Shown here one piece after another: positions 23,958 to 33,653 of a stretch of 64,000 bases of DNA (the stretch's first letter is position 1; each line of letters begins with the position of its first letter). Source of the DNA: Collinsella sp. AM17-1 (GTDB lineage Bacteria; Actinomycetota; Coriobacteriia; Coriobacteriales; Coriobacteriaceae). The translations under genes and the position numbers were made by a program. The stretch spans positions 1 to 64,000 of the forward strand of contig NZ_QRJZ01000010.1 of the NCBI RefSeq assembly GCF_003470665.1. Direction: 5' to 3'. The notes below the pieces were generated by a model that saw only the letters and a list, made by a program, of their open reading frames with translations, was not told the origin of the DNA and made no database searches.

Positions 23958-25364
23958 TTAGCCGTAGATGCGCTGGGGCTGTTCTTCGCCCTTTACGGAG
24001 GCTTCGGTCACGATGACCTTGGAAACACCCTCCTCGCTGGGCAGGTCGAACATCGTCTGCTGCAGCACGTCCTCGCAGATGGAACGCAGGCCGCGGGCGC
24101 CGGTCTTGCGGGCAAGCGCCATGCGGGCGATCTCGTGCAGGGCGGCGTCCTCAAACTCAAGCTCAACGTCCTCGAGCTGGAACATCTTGCGGTATTGACG
24201 CACAACGGCGTTCTTAGGCTCGGTCAGGATCGACACCAGGTCGTCCTCGTCGAGCGCCTGCGTCTGGGTGACGACGGGAGTGCGGCCCACGAACTCGGGG
24301 ATCATGCCAAAGGCGTTGAGGTCCTGCGGGAGCACCTGACGCAGCAGGTCGTTCTCGTCGACCGAGGTGGGGCCGGCGATCTCGGAGTTAAAGCCTACGC
24401 CCTTGTTGCCCACGCGATCGGCAATGATCTTATCCAGACCCACAAAGGCACCGCCGCAGATGAACAGGATGTTCGTCGTGTCGATCTGCAGCAGCTCCTG
24501 CTGGGGATGCTTGCGGCCGCCGGTGGGCGGAACACTGGCCACCGTGCCCTCAAGAATCTTAAGCAGCGCCTGCTGAACGCCCTCGCCCGAAACGTCGCGG
24601 GTAATGGAGAGGTTCTCGGCCTTGCGGGCGATCTTGTCGATCTCGTCAACATAGATGATGCCCACCTGAGCGCGCTCAATGTCGCCATCGGCAGCATTGA
24701 TAAGCTTGAGCAGGATGTTCTCCACGTCCTCGCCCACATAGCCGGCCTCGGTGAGCGCAGTGGCATCGGCGATGGCAAACGGCACCTCGAGGATGCGCGC
24801 GAGCGTCTGAGCGAGCAGGGTCTTACCGGTACCGGTGGGACCGAGCAGCAGGATGTTGGACTTGGCGAGCTCTACCTCGTCCATATCGTCGTTGAGCTGC
24901 GAGCCCATGCCGTCGTCAAAGGCAGACACCGCGGCGCCGCCCTCGATCACGCGGCGATAGTGGTTGTACACGGCAACCGACATGGCGCGCTTGGCGTCCT
25001 CCTGACCCATAACATAGGCCGAAAGCTCGTCATAGATCTCGTGCGGCGTCGGCACGTGCGTGATGACCTGGCGGTCGTCCTCGAGCTCAAAGCCCTCGGC
25101 CTCGGGGTCCACGGCGGGCTGCCCAGCAGCCTGGCCGTGGTCGTTGAGGAAGCCCGGCAGCTTGCCGTTGCGGGCAGCGTCCATAAAGTCCGAAGCCAGC
25201 GACTCCTCCAAGATCTCGGAGCAGGCGGCGACGCACTCGTCACAGATAAAGATATTGGTCGGACCCTTTACGAGGCGACGGACCTGGCCCTGCTCTTTTC
25301 CGCAGAAGGAGCAGCGGATGGGGTTACCGTTCTCGTCAAAGTTGTCCTGCATGTTTCCTGCCAT
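23958..25364 (-). CDS. clpX: ClpX, ATPase subunit of the Clp protease
   Basis: A 468-residue AAA+ unfoldase. N-terminal zinc-binding domain (CSFCGKEQ..., CDECVAAC; residues 19-46), Walker [17 protein letters not shown] near 165, Walker [13 protein letters not shown] near 228, the sensor/arginine-finger region near 360, and the LGF/IGF-like ClpP-docking loop expected in the middle. Somewhat longer than the E. coli protein (424) through an insert after the zinc domain (residues 60-110). It feeds unfolded substrates to ClpP. The gene follows clpP after one base. Confidence 0.96.
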   Translation of the reverse strand: MAGNMQDNFDENGNPIRCSFCGKEQGQVRRLVKGPTNIFICDECVAACSEILEESLASDFMDAARNGKLPGFLNDHGQAAGQPAVDPEAEGFELEDDRQVITHVPTPHEIYDELSAYVMGQEDAKRAMSVAVYNHYRRVIEGGAAVSAFDDGMGSQLNDDMDEVELAKSNILLLGPTGTGKTLLAQTLARILEVPFAIADATALTEAGYVGEDVENILLKLINAADGDIERAQVGIIYVDEIDKIARKAENLSITRDVSGEGVQQALLKILEGTVASVPPTGGRKHPQQELLQIDTTNILFICGGAFVGLDKIIADRVGNKGVGFNSEIAGPTSVDENDLLRQVLPQDLNAFGMIPEFVGRTPVVTQTQALDEDDLVSILTEPKNAVVRQYRKMFQLEDVELEFEDAALHEIARMALARKTGARGLRSICEDVLQQTMFDLPSEEGVSKVIVTEASVKGEEQPQRIYG

Positions 25365-25365
25365 C

Positions 25366-25998
25366 CTAGGCGTCCTTCGCGGCGAGGTCGCGCGAGGTAA
25401 CGATACGGTCGATCAGGCCGTAGTCGAGGGCCTCGGCAGCGGTCAGGTAGTTGTCGCGCTCGGTATCGGCCTGGACCTTCTCGATGGGCTGGCCCGAGGC
25501 ATCGGACAGGATCTGGTTGAGCTCGCGGCGGGTCTTCTTGATCTCCTCGGCCACGATCTCGATCTCGGTCTGCTGACCTTGAGCACCGCCGCTGGGCTGG
25601 TGAATCATGACCTTGGAGTGCGGCAGGCAGAAGCGCTTGCCCTTGGCGCCGGCCGAAAGCAGCACGGCAGCCATAGACGCGGCCATACCGACGCAGATGG
25701 TGGAGACCTGCGGCTTGATGAAGTTCATGGTGTCAAGAATCGCCAGGCCAGAGTAAACCTCGCCACCGGGCGAATTGATGTAGAGCGAGATATCCTTCTC
25801 GGCATCCTGGCTCTCAAGATGCAGCAGCTGGGCAACGACCAGGTTGGCGCTGACGGAGTTAATCTCCTCGCCCAAGAAGATGATGCGGTCGTTGAGCAGG
25901 CGCGAATAGATATCGTAGCTGCGCTCGCCGCGCGGCGTCTGCTCGATAACGTATGGCACGAGGGCGGAATCGAACTTAGCGATCATACGCATCTCCAT
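25366..25998 (-). CDS. clpP: ATP-dependent Clp protease proteolytic subunit
   Basis: A 210-residue serine peptidase of family S14. The catalytic triad is visible: Ser in [14 protein letters not shown] (near 107), His in [14 protein letters not shown] (near 132) and Asp in [18 protein letters not shown] (near 181). It forms the barrel-shaped protease chamber with ClpX. It lies between tig and clpX in the common tig-clpP-clpX order. A short N-terminal part before SYDIYSRLL is likely removed by self-processing. Start ATG 25998; Met3 or Met5 could also serve. Confidence 0.96.
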   Translation of the reverse strand: MEMRMIAKFDSALVPYVIEQTPRGERSYDIYSRLLNDRIIFLGEEINSVSANLVVAQLLHLESQDAEKDISLYINSPGGEVYSGLAILDTMNFIKPQVSTICVGMAASMAAVLLSAGAKGKRFCLPHSKVMIHQPSGGAQGQQTEIEIVAEEIKKTRRELNQILSDASGQPIEKVQADTERDNYLTAAEALDYGLIDRIVTSRDLAAKDA

Positions 25999-26031
25999 TT
26001 CTCTTACGGACCAATAATGGTTCTAGACAAA

Positions 26032-26072
26032 CGTACGGTGCCCGCATGCTATGCATTGGCTGGCACCGTACG
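26032..26072 (-). terminator. Hairpin between tig and clpP
   Basis: The perfect 11-bp stem CGTACGGTGCC/GGCACCGTACG is followed on the minus strand by TTTGTCT. It is a partial terminator or processing hairpin within the tig-clpP intergenic space. Confidence 0.5.
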
Positions 26073-26148
26073 AAGCAACCGGATAACCGGTGTATAACTT
26101 TACCCCATCACGGGCGCACGCATGCGCTCGTGGGCAAGGTGGCGAGAA

Positions 26149-27447
26149 TTACTCGGCGTCCTTGGCGGTCTCGTCGACCTCGGTCACCTTGGCGTTCTCG
26201 ACCAGGTGGTCGACGGCCTTGGAGCGACGGATGGACTCGCGAACGGCAGGCATGCGGCCATCGGCGATGAACTCGGCCTTGGAAGCCTCGACGTCCTTGA
26301 CGCCGGCCTTCTCGAACTCGGCGTTGATGTCGTCCTCGGTAACCTCGATCTTGAGCTCACGGGCGAGAGCGTCGAGCGCCAGGGACTCACGGGCAACGTC
26401 GTTGGCCTGCTTGTGCAGGTCGCCGATGAACTGCTCCATGGTCAGACCGGAAGCGGGCAGCCAGGTGTCCAGCGTCATGCCGCGGGCAGCGAGGTTGGAC
26501 AGGAAGTTCTGGCCAAGCTCCTCAAAGACGGACTGCTCGTAGTCGGCATCCATCTCGTCGAGCTGCAGGCGCTCGGCGAGAGCGGAGACGCAACGGTTCT
26601 CCTTCTCGGCCGGGAGGCGGGAAGCCTTGTCCTGCTCGATCTCGATCTTGATGGCGTCGCGCATAGCGTCGATGCTGTCGAAGCCAAAGTCGGACTTGAC
26701 GAGCTCGTCGGTGAGCTCGGGGGTGTTGCGGACCTTGATGCCCTTGACGGTGACCTCGACGGTGTGGGTCTCGGCCTCCTCGCCCTCCTCAGCCTCGTCG
26801 GTCCAGGTGACGGACTTGACGTCGTCAACGTTGGCGCCGATCAGAGCCTCGTTGAACTCAGCGGGGTTGCTGTCGCTACCGGCGATGAGCATGCGGCCCT
26901 CGGCGGCGAAGTTATCAGCGTTCTCGACGGCCTTGAGGTCGACGGTCACATAGTCGTCAGCCTCGACGACGCGGCCCTCGACGTCCTCGAAGGTGGCGCG
27001 GTAGTTGAGGAGCATCTCGACCTGGTTGTTGATCTCGGACTCGGTGACCTCCGCAGGGGGCATCTCGATCTCGACGGCGTCGAAGGAGGAGAGCTCAGCG
27101 GCGGGACGCAGGGAGAACTCGACGGTGTAGGTGTAGTCCTCGTGATCCTTGGCGAGGTCGAGCTCCTTGTAGTCACCGTTCTTGGTGGGGACGATGTCCA
27201 GCTCGTTGAGGACGGCGGGCTCGTTAGCGGCGATCAGGTCGTTGGTGGCCTGAGCGAGGGTAGCCTCGGCGCCAAGAGCAGAGTCGATGACCGGACGGGG
27301 GGCCTTACCAGCGCGGAAGCCCGGGAAGCGATACTTCTTGGCGGTGTCCTTGTAGGCCTTCTTGATCGCGGCGTCGACGTCGGCGGCCGGGATGGTGACC
27401 GTAGCGGTGAGCTTGGCGTCCTTGACGTCAGAAGCGGTGATGTTCAA
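26149..27447 (-). CDS. tig: Trigger factor, ribosome-associated chaperone
   Basis: A 432-residue trigger factor. Ribosome-binding N-domain with the signature loop FPGFRAGKAPRPVID (near 45-60), a PPIase domain (VEADDYVTVDLKAVENA onward, 150-240) and a C-terminal helical chaperone domain ending in an acidic tail. It binds nascent chains at the exit tunnel and has prolyl isomerase activity. The start is a choice: ATG 27462 is followed by AGGAGG within its own codons, which places a perfect Shine-Dalgarno 6 nt before TTG 27447. I prefer the TTG. The longer open frame runs through the tRNA-Leu gene and is not coding. Confidence 0.93.
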   Translation of the reverse strand: MNITASDVKDAKLTATVTIPAADVDAAIKKAYKDTAKKYRFPGFRAGKAPRPVIDSALGAEATLAQATNDLIAANEPAVLNELDIVPTKNGDYKELDLAKDHEDYTYTVEFSLRPAAELSSFDAVEIEMPPAEVTESEINNQVEMLLNYRATFEDVEGRVVEADDYVTVDLKAVENADNFAAEGRMLIAGSDSNPAEFNEALIGANVDDVKSVTWTDEAEEGEEAETHTVEVTVKGIKVRNTPELTDELVKSDFGFDSIDAMRDAIKIEIEQDKASRLPAEKENRCVSALAERLQLDEMDADYEQSVFEELGQNFLSNLAARGMTLDTWLPASGLTMEQFIGDLHKQANDVARESLALDALARELKIEVTEDDINAEFEKAGVKDVEASKAEFIADGRMPAVRESIRRSKAVDHLVENAKVTEVDETAKDAE

Positions 27448-27537
27448 CACGTTCCTCCTCATACTGCCCAGCTTATCTGAGGTGCTGGTACCTTTATGCA
27501 ACAAACGTCGCGAGGGCATAAGCCGACGCGGGTGCGT

Positions 27538-27621
27538 TGGTGCGGGCGAAAGGACTCGAACCTTCACGGGAATCCCACCAGAACCTAAATCTGGCGCGTC
27601 TACCAATTCCGCCACGCCCGC
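27538..27621 (-). tRNA. tRNA-Leu (anticodon UAG)
   Basis: Acceptor stem GCGGGCG/CGCCCGC, discriminator A and encoded CCA. D-arm with GGTAGAC, anticodon loop TTTAGGT (UAG), long class II variable arm (TGGGATTCCCGT) and T-loop TTCGAGT. It lies 91 bp upstream of the trigger-factor start on the same strand. Confidence 0.95.
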
Positions 27622-27761
27622 ATGAGCGCACAGATTAGAAATGATAGCAGATACGAGCGACAAGCGCACGCACACGTTTTACAGGCTCACGACCTCACCA
27701 CGAGTGCAAAAGGCGGGACGAGTTGCCCCGCCCCGCCCATTACGACTTGTTCGTCGACCCG

Positions 27762-30593
27762 CTACTCCCCCAGCAGAGCCTTCTCGGGCGTGATGGGCAG
27801 CGAGCGTACCTGATGTCCGGTGGCGTGTGCCACGGCCGAGGCCACGGCGGCGAGCGGCGTGTTGATGACGACCTCGCCGATCGACTTGGCACCAAACGGA
27901 CCCGTCGGCTCGTAACTCGGCTCAAAGGCCACGCGGATGCTGCCGATATCCAGGCGCGTGGGCAACTTGTAGCTCATAAAGTTGCCGGTGCGCAGGCGAC
28001 CGCGGTCGTCGTGCTCGACGATCTCGTAGAGCGCGTGGCCAATACCCTGGGCAATGCCGCCCTCGGCTTGGACGCGCGCGAGCGCCTCGTTGATAACGGT
28101 GCCGCAGTCCACAGCCGCAGCGTAGTCCACCACGGTCACCTTGCCGGTGGCCTTGTCGACCTCGACCTCGGCAATGCCGGCCATAAACGGCGGAGGCGAA
28201 ACGGGCAGGCAGGCAGAGGCATGCGAGGTGAGCGCGTCGCCGCCTGCGATGTTCTTGACGCACAGGTTGGCAAAGTCGCGCAGCGTGAGGTAGCGGTTCT
28301 GCTCGCGCGCTGCACGCTCGTCGGACAGGCGCACATACTGACCATCAAAGACCACATCGGCGGCTTCCACGTCCCACATCTGGGCGGCCTTGGCGCAAAT
28401 CTTCTCACGCAGCTCGGTCGCGGCGTTCTTGGCGGCAAGGCCCGTCACGTACGTGCCCGAGCTCGCGTACGAGCCGGCGTCGAACGGCGACACGTCGGTG
28501 TCCACGCCGCGCACCACAATGAGCGAGCTTTCAACGCCCAGCTCCTCGGCGGCAATCTGCGCCAGGATCGTATCGACACCCATGCCGTTATCGGTGGCGC
28601 CGGTGCCGATGGTAACGAAGCCGTCCTCTTCCAGGCGCATGTCGATGCCGGCGATGTCGACGTTGGAAATGCCCGAGCCCTGCATGGTGAGCGCGCAACC
28701 CAGGGCGCGCACACGGTCGCCCAGGTCCACGGCCAGCGGCTTGTCACGCCAACCGATCATGTCCATCGCGCGCAGCAGGCAGCGGTCGAGTGCGCAGGCG
28801 TTAAGCTTCTCGTTGTAGTACTGCGGCATGATCTCGCCCTCGCGCACGATGTTCTTAAGGCGCAGGTCGGCGGGGTCCATGTGCAGCATGTCGGCGAGCT
28901 CGTTGACGGCGCTCTCCACGGCAAACTGGCCCTGGGTGGCACCGTAGCCGCGATACGCGCCGCCGCGGTTGGTATTGGTGTAGACGGCGTCCCAGCTAAA
29001 GCGGCTCGCCTTCACATGGTTGTAGATGGGCAGGCTCTTGTGGCCCGAAAGGCCGATCGTCGTGGTAGCGTGCTCGCCGTACGCGCCGGCGTTGGACAGC
29101 GTGTGCAGATCGATGGCCGTAATGGTGCCGTCGTTCATGGCGCCCAGCTTAACGGTCATCTGCATCTGGTGACGCGAGTTGCCCGCGGTGATGGTCTCCT
29201 CGCGGGTGTAGCAGCAGTAGCTCGGACGGCCGGTCTGCTGAGTGACAAACGCCACGAAGATCTCGCAGCAGCCCGTCTGCTTGGAGCCAAAGCCGCCACC
29301 GATGCGCGGCTTAATGACCTGCACCTGCGACTGCGGAATGTCGAGCGACTGCGCGACCATGCGGCGCACGTGGAAGGGCACCTGCGTCGAGGTGGTCACC
29401 GAGATGCGCCCAAACGCGTCGGTCGTCGCGAAGGCGCGGAAGGTCTCCATGGGCGCAGTCTGCGTGGCCTGGCTGGTGTAGGTGCGCTCAAAGACGATGT
29501 CGCTCTGGGCGAAGGCCTCGTCAAGATCGCCAAAGTCGCTCGTGCCGCTGCATACCAAGTTGCGCGGGACGTCGCCGCCCTGCGGGAACATAAAGGTCAC
29601 GTCGCCCTCGGGGTGGACCACGATGTCGTTATCGAGTGCCTGGGTAAAGTCGAGCAGGGGCTCGAGCACCTCGTAGTCGACCTTGATGAGCTTGAGCGCC
29701 TTGTCGGCGGCCTCCTCGGTTTCGGCGGCAACGATCGCCACCTCCTCGTTTTGGTAGCGCACGAGGTTCTCGAGGATCAGGCGGTCGTAGGGCGAAGGCT
29801 GCGGATAGCTCTGACCGGCGATGGTAAAGCGGCGCTTGGGCACGTCCTCATAGGTGTAGACGCCCACGACGCCGGGCACCTTCAGGGCGCGCGACGTATC
29901 GATGGAGCGAATCTTGGCGCGGGCATACGGGCTTCGCTTGAGTTTGACGATGAGCGCGCCGGCGGGCACCATATCGCCCGTGTAGACGGGACTGCCCTCG
30001 AGCAGAGCCTTCGAGTCCTTCTTGGGCTGCTTGTGGGTAATCTGCTTGTAGGTGACGCCGTCGCAGCTGGTGTCGTTGACCGGCAGCTCGGGCATCTCAA
30101 AGCCCACCTGCACGCCAGACTCGTTGAGGAAGCGGACGATGGCGCGCAGCTGGCTCTCATAGCCGCTGCAGCGGCAGAGGTTGCCGGCGAGCTGGCGCGA
30201 GAGCTCCTCGCGCGTGGCGACGAGGCTCGGGTCCTCCTTGGCGGCACGGGCGAGCGCCAGCACGTTCATGATGAGGCCGGGGGCGCAAAAACCGCACTGC
30301 TCAGCGCCTTCGGCAGCCATCGCACGGGCGAGAGCCTCGGACTCGGCCTTAAGGCCCTCAAGCGTGGTGATGGTGTGTCCCTCAACACGGGCGGCGGGAA
30401 CCGAGCAGCTCAGCACCGGGTCGCCGTCGAGCCACACCGTGCACAGGCCGCAGTTGGTGGTCTCACAGGCGCAGCGCACCGACGCACAACCCTGCTCGCG
30501 TAACAGTGCAAAAAGCATGGTGTCGGGGGCAATCTGAACCTTGACCTTGCGGCCGTTGAGCGTAAAGGAAAGATCGATGAGTTTGGCAGCCAT
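27762..30593 (-). CDS. XdhD-type molybdenum hydroxylase (Fe-S and Mo domains fused)
   Basis: A 943-residue xanthine-oxidase-family protein. The N-terminal plant-type [2Fe-2S] domain (residues 1-80) has the unusual spacing CACETTNCGLCTVW, then a second [2Fe-2S] domain (CGFCAPGLIMN; GNLCRCSGYE), and from about 185 the large Mo-cofactor domain: PRIGGGFGSKQTG, RGGAYRGYGATQGQF, GTGATDNGMG and the catalytic-Glu segment GAKSIGEV. This fusion of Fe-S and Mo subunits is the layout of E. coli XdhD, whose group is linked to labile-selenium-dependent hydroxylases. Substrate probably a purine or other N-heterocycle. The partner FAD subunit lies directly upstream (one-base overlap). Confidence 0.88.
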   Translation of the reverse strand: MAAKLIDLSFTLNGRKVKVQIAPDTMLFALLREQGCASVRCACETTNCGLCTVWLDGDPVLSCSVPAARVEGHTITTLEGLKAESEALARAMAAEGAEQCGFCAPGLIMNVLALARAAKEDPSLVATREELSRQLAGNLCRCSGYESQLRAIVRFLNESGVQVGFEMPELPVNDTSCDGVTYKQITHKQPKKDSKALLEGSPVYTGDMVPAGALIVKLKRSPYARAKIRSIDTSRALKVPGVVGVYTYEDVPKRRFTIAGQSYPQPSPYDRLILENLVRYQNEEVAIVAAETEEAADKALKLIKVDYEVLEPLLDFTQALDNDIVVHPEGDVTFMFPQGGDVPRNLVCSGTSDFGDLDEAFAQSDIVFERTYTSQATQTAPMETFRAFATTDAFGRISVTTSTQVPFHVRRMVAQSLDIPQSQVQVIKPRIGGGFGSKQTGCCEIFVAFVTQQTGRPSYCCYTREETITAGNSRHQMQMTVKLGAMNDGTITAIDLHTLSNAGAYGEHATTTIGLSGHKSLPIYNHVKASRFSWDAVYTNTNRGGAYRGYGATQGQFAVESAVNELADMLHMDPADLRLKNIVREGEIMPQYYNEKLNACALDRCLLRAMDMIGWRDKPLAVDLGDRVRALGCALTMQGSGISNVDIAGIDMRLEEDGFVTIGTGATDNGMGVDTILAQIAAEELGVESSLIVVRGVDTDVSPFDAGSYASSGTYVTGLAAKNAATELREKICAKAAQMWDVEAADVVFDGQYVRLSDERAAREQNRYLTLRDFANLCVKNIAGGDALTSHASACLPVSPPPFMAGIAEVEVDKATGKVTVVDYAAAVDCGTVINEALARVQAEGGIAQGIGHALYEIVEHDDRGRLRTGNFMSYKLPTRLDIGSIRVAFEPSYEPTGPFGAKSIGEVVINTPLAAVASAVAHATGHQVRSLPITPEKALLGE

Positions 30594-31507
30594 TAGCGCA
30601 CCTCGCTAGAATCGACGCCGGGCACGCGGCGGCAGGAATACTCGTCCGTGGCAAACTTAGGAATCTGCACGCCCTCGAGCTCGCGGGCAAGCGCGGCCGA
30701 AAGCTCGATGCCGGCGGCGCGGCGCACGGCCTGGACGGCGAGCGGGGCCGAGATGCGGCGGCGGTAGTCGGCCGAACCCCACAGGTTGGTGCCGTAGCTC
30801 AGCGCGCGCACGGATGCGGCCAGGGCGCGAAGCTCGTCCTCGGAAGGCTGCTCGCTGGTGAGGCCGCATGCCTCGCCCTGCAGCAAGGTCGCACGCAGCG
30901 GGCGGGCGCCCACGGTGACATGCCAGCTGTTATCCCACCAGGCGGCGGTAACGTTTAGGGAGGGGAAGTCGGTCGCGGCCTTGCGTACGGCCTCGTAGCT
31001 CGCGCGGTAGTCGTGCTTGACGACCACGACGTGCTCGATTACGTCGCGCACGTAGCCCATGTTCACAAACTCGGCAAGCGGCACGCGCCCAGCGCCCGTC
31101 AGCTCAACGTACGAATCGAGCGCGAGGAAGGCGGAGAGCACGTCAGAGAAGCCAAAGCGACCGTAGATGCTGCCGCCCACCGTGGCGGTGTTGCGCAGCT
31201 GCACACCCACGATATCGTGGACGGCGAACTCAAAGACATGGTTGACAAGCGCGTTGAGCTCGGCATGGCGCTCGAGCTGGCGCAGGGTACACATGGCGCC
31301 GATGCGAAACTCGGTCTCGGTCTCCTCGATCTGATCGAGTCCACAGGCCGAAAGGTCAATCGCCGTCGCCACGCGACGCGAACCCAGGCGCATCCAGATG
31401 CCGCCGCCCACAATCTTATTGTTGCGGTTCTTCTGTAAGAGCTCATAGGCTTCGGCCGCGTTTCCAACACGGACGTAGGTACCGAACTTGAGCACGTTCT
31501 CCCCCAT
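30593..31507 (-). CDS. FAD-binding subunit of molybdenum hydroxylase (YgfM/XdhB-like)
   Basis: A 304-residue protein of the CO-dehydrogenase/xanthine-dehydrogenase FAD-subunit family (FAD_binding_5 plus C-terminal domain). FAD-binding segments KIVGGGIWMRLG near residue 33 and LRNTATVGGSIYGRFGFSDVLSAFLAL near 103-130 are typical. It accepts electrons from the Fe-S clusters of the downstream Mo subunit. The stop overlaps the start of the Mo subunit by one base (TAATG-type coupling). Downstream neighbours of E. coli ygfM/xdhD (ygfK, ssnA) are absent here. Confidence 0.87.
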   Translation of the reverse strand: MGENVLKFGTYVRVGNAAEAYELLQKNRNNKIVGGGIWMRLGSRRVATAIDLSACGLDQIEETETEFRIGAMCTLRQLERHAELNALVNHVFEFAVHDIVGVQLRNTATVGGSIYGRFGFSDVLSAFLALDSYVELTGAGRVPLAEFVNMGYVRDVIEHVVVVKHDYRASYEAVRKAATDFPSLNVTAAWWDNSWHVTVGARPLRATLLQGEACGLTSEQPSEDELRALAASVRALSYGTNLWGSADYRRRISAPLAVQAVRRAAGIELSAALARELEGVQIPKFATDEYSCRRVPGVDSSEVR

Positions 31508-31570
31508 CTCTTCACTTGTCCAGTACCTCTAAGTGTACCAAACGAGAGCGCACGACCCTCACCGCCATAG

Positions 31571-31604
31571 AAAAAGGCTCCCAGCCGGAATGGTTGGGAG
31601 CCTT
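31571..31604 (-). terminator. Rho-independent terminator of gdhA
   Basis: The stem GGCTCCCA/TGGGAGCC is followed on the minus strand by five U residues, 26 bp after the gdhA stop. Confidence 0.8.
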
Positions 31605-31629
31605 ATAGCATGCTATGTCGAGCGAAGAT

Positions 31630-32985
31630 TTAGCAGACGCCCTGGGCGAGCATGGCGTCGGCGACCTTCAGGAAACCGGCGATGTTGGCGCCCATGACAA
31701 AGTTGCCCTCCTGGCCATACTCCTTGGCGGTGTCGTCCACGTTGTGGAACATGCCGCGCATGAGCTGCTCGAGCTTGCCGTCGACCTCCTCGAAGGTCCA
31801 AGACAGGTGCTCGGCGTTCTGGCTCATCTCCAGGCCGGACACGAGCACGCCGCCGGCGTTGGCAGCCTTACCGGGCATAAAGGCGACGCCGTTCTTCTGG
31901 AAGTAAGTCGTGGCCTCGATGGTCGTGGGCATGTTCGCGCCCTCGCCGACCACCTTGCAGCCATTGGCGACGAGCGCCTGGGCGTCCTCGAGCAGCAGCG
32001 TGTTCTCGCGAGCGCAGGGCAGCGCGATGTCGCAGGGCAGCTGCCACACGCCGCGGCCGTCGCCCTCGTGCCACACGGCGTTGGGCTTCTCGTCAACGTA
32101 CATGGCGAGCGTAACGCCCTTGTCGTGGCCGGAGCGCTTCTTGTTGTAGACATGCTCGAGCACGGTGTAGTCGATGCCGTCGGGATCCTCGACCCAGCCA
32201 TGGGTGTCGGAGCAGGCGAGCACCTTGCCGCCGAGCTGGGCGACCTTCTGGACCGCGTAGATGGCGACGTTACCGGAGCCGTGAACGACGACGTTCTTGC
32301 CCTCGAAGGAGTCGCCGCGGCTCTTGAGGTACTCGTCCACAAAGTAGACCAGACCGTAACCGGTGGCCTCGGTACGGGCGAGCGAGCCGCCAAAGGAAAG
32401 GCCCTTGCCGGTAAGGACGCCGGTCCACTCGTTGGTCAGGCGCTTGTACTGACCGAACAGGTAGGCAACCTCGCGGCCGCCAACGCCCAGGTCGCCGGCG
32501 GGAACGTCGGTGTTGGGGCCAATGTGGCGATAGAGCTCGGTCATGAAGGACTGGCAGAAGTGCATGATCTCGTTGTTGGACTTGCCCTTGGGGTCAAAGT
32601 CGGAACCGCCCTTGCCGCCGCCCATGGGAAGGGTGGTCAGGCTGTTCTTGAGGATCTGCTCCAGGCCCAGGAACTTGAGCATGCCCAGAGTGACCGTCGG
32701 GTTAAAGCGCAGGCCGCCCTTGTAGGGTCCAATGGCAGAGTTGAACTCGACGCGGTAGCCGCGATTGACCTGGACCTTGCCCTGGTCGTCGAGCCAGGGG
32801 ACACGGAACATAACGATGCGCTCGGGCTCGACGAGGCGCTCAAGCAGGGCAGCCTCCTCGTACTCGGGATGGGCGTCGAGCGCCGGCTGAATGGTGCCGA
32901 GAATCTCGGTCGCGGCCTGGATGAACTCAGGCTGCTCGGGATAGCGGGCCTTGAGCTCTTCGAGAACTTTCTGCGTGTAGCTCAT
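31630..32985 (-). CDS. gdhA: Glutamate dehydrogenase
   Basis: A 451-residue hexameric-type glutamate dehydrogenase (oxoglutarate + ammonia + NAD(P)H to glutamate). Substrate region YKGGLRFNPTV near 90 and the catalytic-Lys signature LPMGGGKGGSDFDPKGKS near 120. The Rossmann site VVVHGSGNVAIYAVQK near 235 and the length are those of the bacterial NADP-dependent group. The start is ATG 32985 with GGAGGA 6 nt upstream; a longer open frame exists but lacks a ribosome site. Monocistronic with its own terminator; the 257-bp upstream gap holds a GC dyad and AT-rich promoter-like sequence. Confidence 0.95.
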   Translation of the reverse strand: MSYTQKVLEELKARYPEQPEFIQAATEILGTIQPALDAHPEYEEAALLERLVEPERIVMFRVPWLDDQGKVQVNRGYRVEFNSAIGPYKGGLRFNPTVTLGMLKFLGLEQILKNSLTTLPMGGGKGGSDFDPKGKSNNEIMHFCQSFMTELYRHIGPNTDVPAGDLGVGGREVAYLFGQYKRLTNEWTGVLTGKGLSFGGSLARTEATGYGLVYFVDEYLKSRGDSFEGKNVVVHGSGNVAIYAVQKVAQLGGKVLACSDTHGWVEDPDGIDYTVLEHVYNKKRSGHDKGVTLAMYVDEKPNAVWHEGDGRGVWQLPCDIALPCARENTLLLEDAQALVANGCKVVGEGANMPTTIEATTYFQKNGVAFMPGKAANAGGVLVSGLEMSQNAEHLSWTFEEVDGKLEQLMRGMFHNVDDTAKEYGQEGNFVMGANIAGFLKVADAMLAQGVC

Positions 32986-33193
32986 GCTTCCTCCAATGAT
33001 GGGAAACGAAAAATGTTGGTCGCGGCACCCCATGCGCCGCGAACTTTATCGAGTATGGATAATATCGCACTGTTGCAGCAAAGTTTCGCATAAGCCAACG
33101 AGCAGATGTTTCGTTTTGATTACGATGCAGGTAGAAGCGTTTTTGAGAGCCTGACGTGCAAAACCTGTGTTTCAAACCTGTTTCGTCCACGTG

Positions 33194-33236
33194 TTCCAAA
33201 CCACCACATTGGGGACAGGCACCTTTGTGGTGATGT
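33194..33236. repeat. Short dyad enclosing GGGGACAGGCACC
   Basis: ACCACA and TGTGGT arms enclose TTGGGGACAGGCACCT. The inner phrase resembles the GTCCCC-rich repeats near 17938-17985 and the hairpin phrase near 10204-10222. A dispersed short element is possible. Confidence 0.4.
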
Positions 33237-33242
33237 TGGCGG

Positions 33243-33638
33243 TTAGAGGACGAGCTGATGGTAGTCGGCGGGGGTTATGCGGCCTTCGGTGGCAGCGCGG
33301 AAGGTGGCAAGGGCATCGCCCGAGAACGGCATGGCCCAGCACAGCCCGCAGCCGGCGGTGATGGAGCCGGGCAGCGGCATGATGCGCCCGGGCACACCGG
33401 CGGCAAGGCACAGCTGCTCGCATTCCATCACATCGAAGGTGCTGTCAAACGACACGATAATCTTGCGCTCGTGGTCGAGGGCATCACCGGACGGGCCTTC
33501 GCGGTGTGCCTCGCGATACGCCGCGGCGGCCGCCTCCTCTTCCGTGGTATGTCCACAGCCACCGCAACCGCAGGTACAGTGTTCGGACCCGTCGCAAGTG
33601 CAAGGCTCTCCCGTGTCGGGACAAATATCGTGAGACAT
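33243..33638 (-). CDS. DUF3343 protein with Cys-rich N-terminus
   Basis: A 131-residue protein. The C-terminal ~75 residues are a DUF3343 domain (putative Se/S carrier-like): FDSTFDVMECEQLCLAAGVPG followed by the family motif PLPGSITAGCGLCW. The first 35 residues add a cysteine-dense extension (CPDTGEPC, CTCDG, HCTCGCGGCGH) that may bind metal. It ends the block selA-selB-tRNA-Sec-mobA, which suggests a role in selenium delivery. A second, shorter DUF3343 gene lies in the selD cluster at 61216. Experimental function is not established to my knowledge. Confidence 0.8.
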   Translation of the reverse strand: MSHDICPDTGEPCTCDGSEHCTCGCGGCGHTTEEEAAAAAYREAHREGPSGDALDHERKIIVSFDSTFDVMECEQLCLAAGVPGRIMPLPGSITAGCGLCWAMPFSGDALATFRAATEGRITPADYHQLVL

Positions 33639-33653
33639 GGCAACTCCAATCGT

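Noticed and set aside
27463..27675. N-terminal extension of trigger factor up to 27675
   Set aside because: It would translate through the tRNA-Leu gene; a perfect Shine-Dalgarno sits just before TTG 27447.
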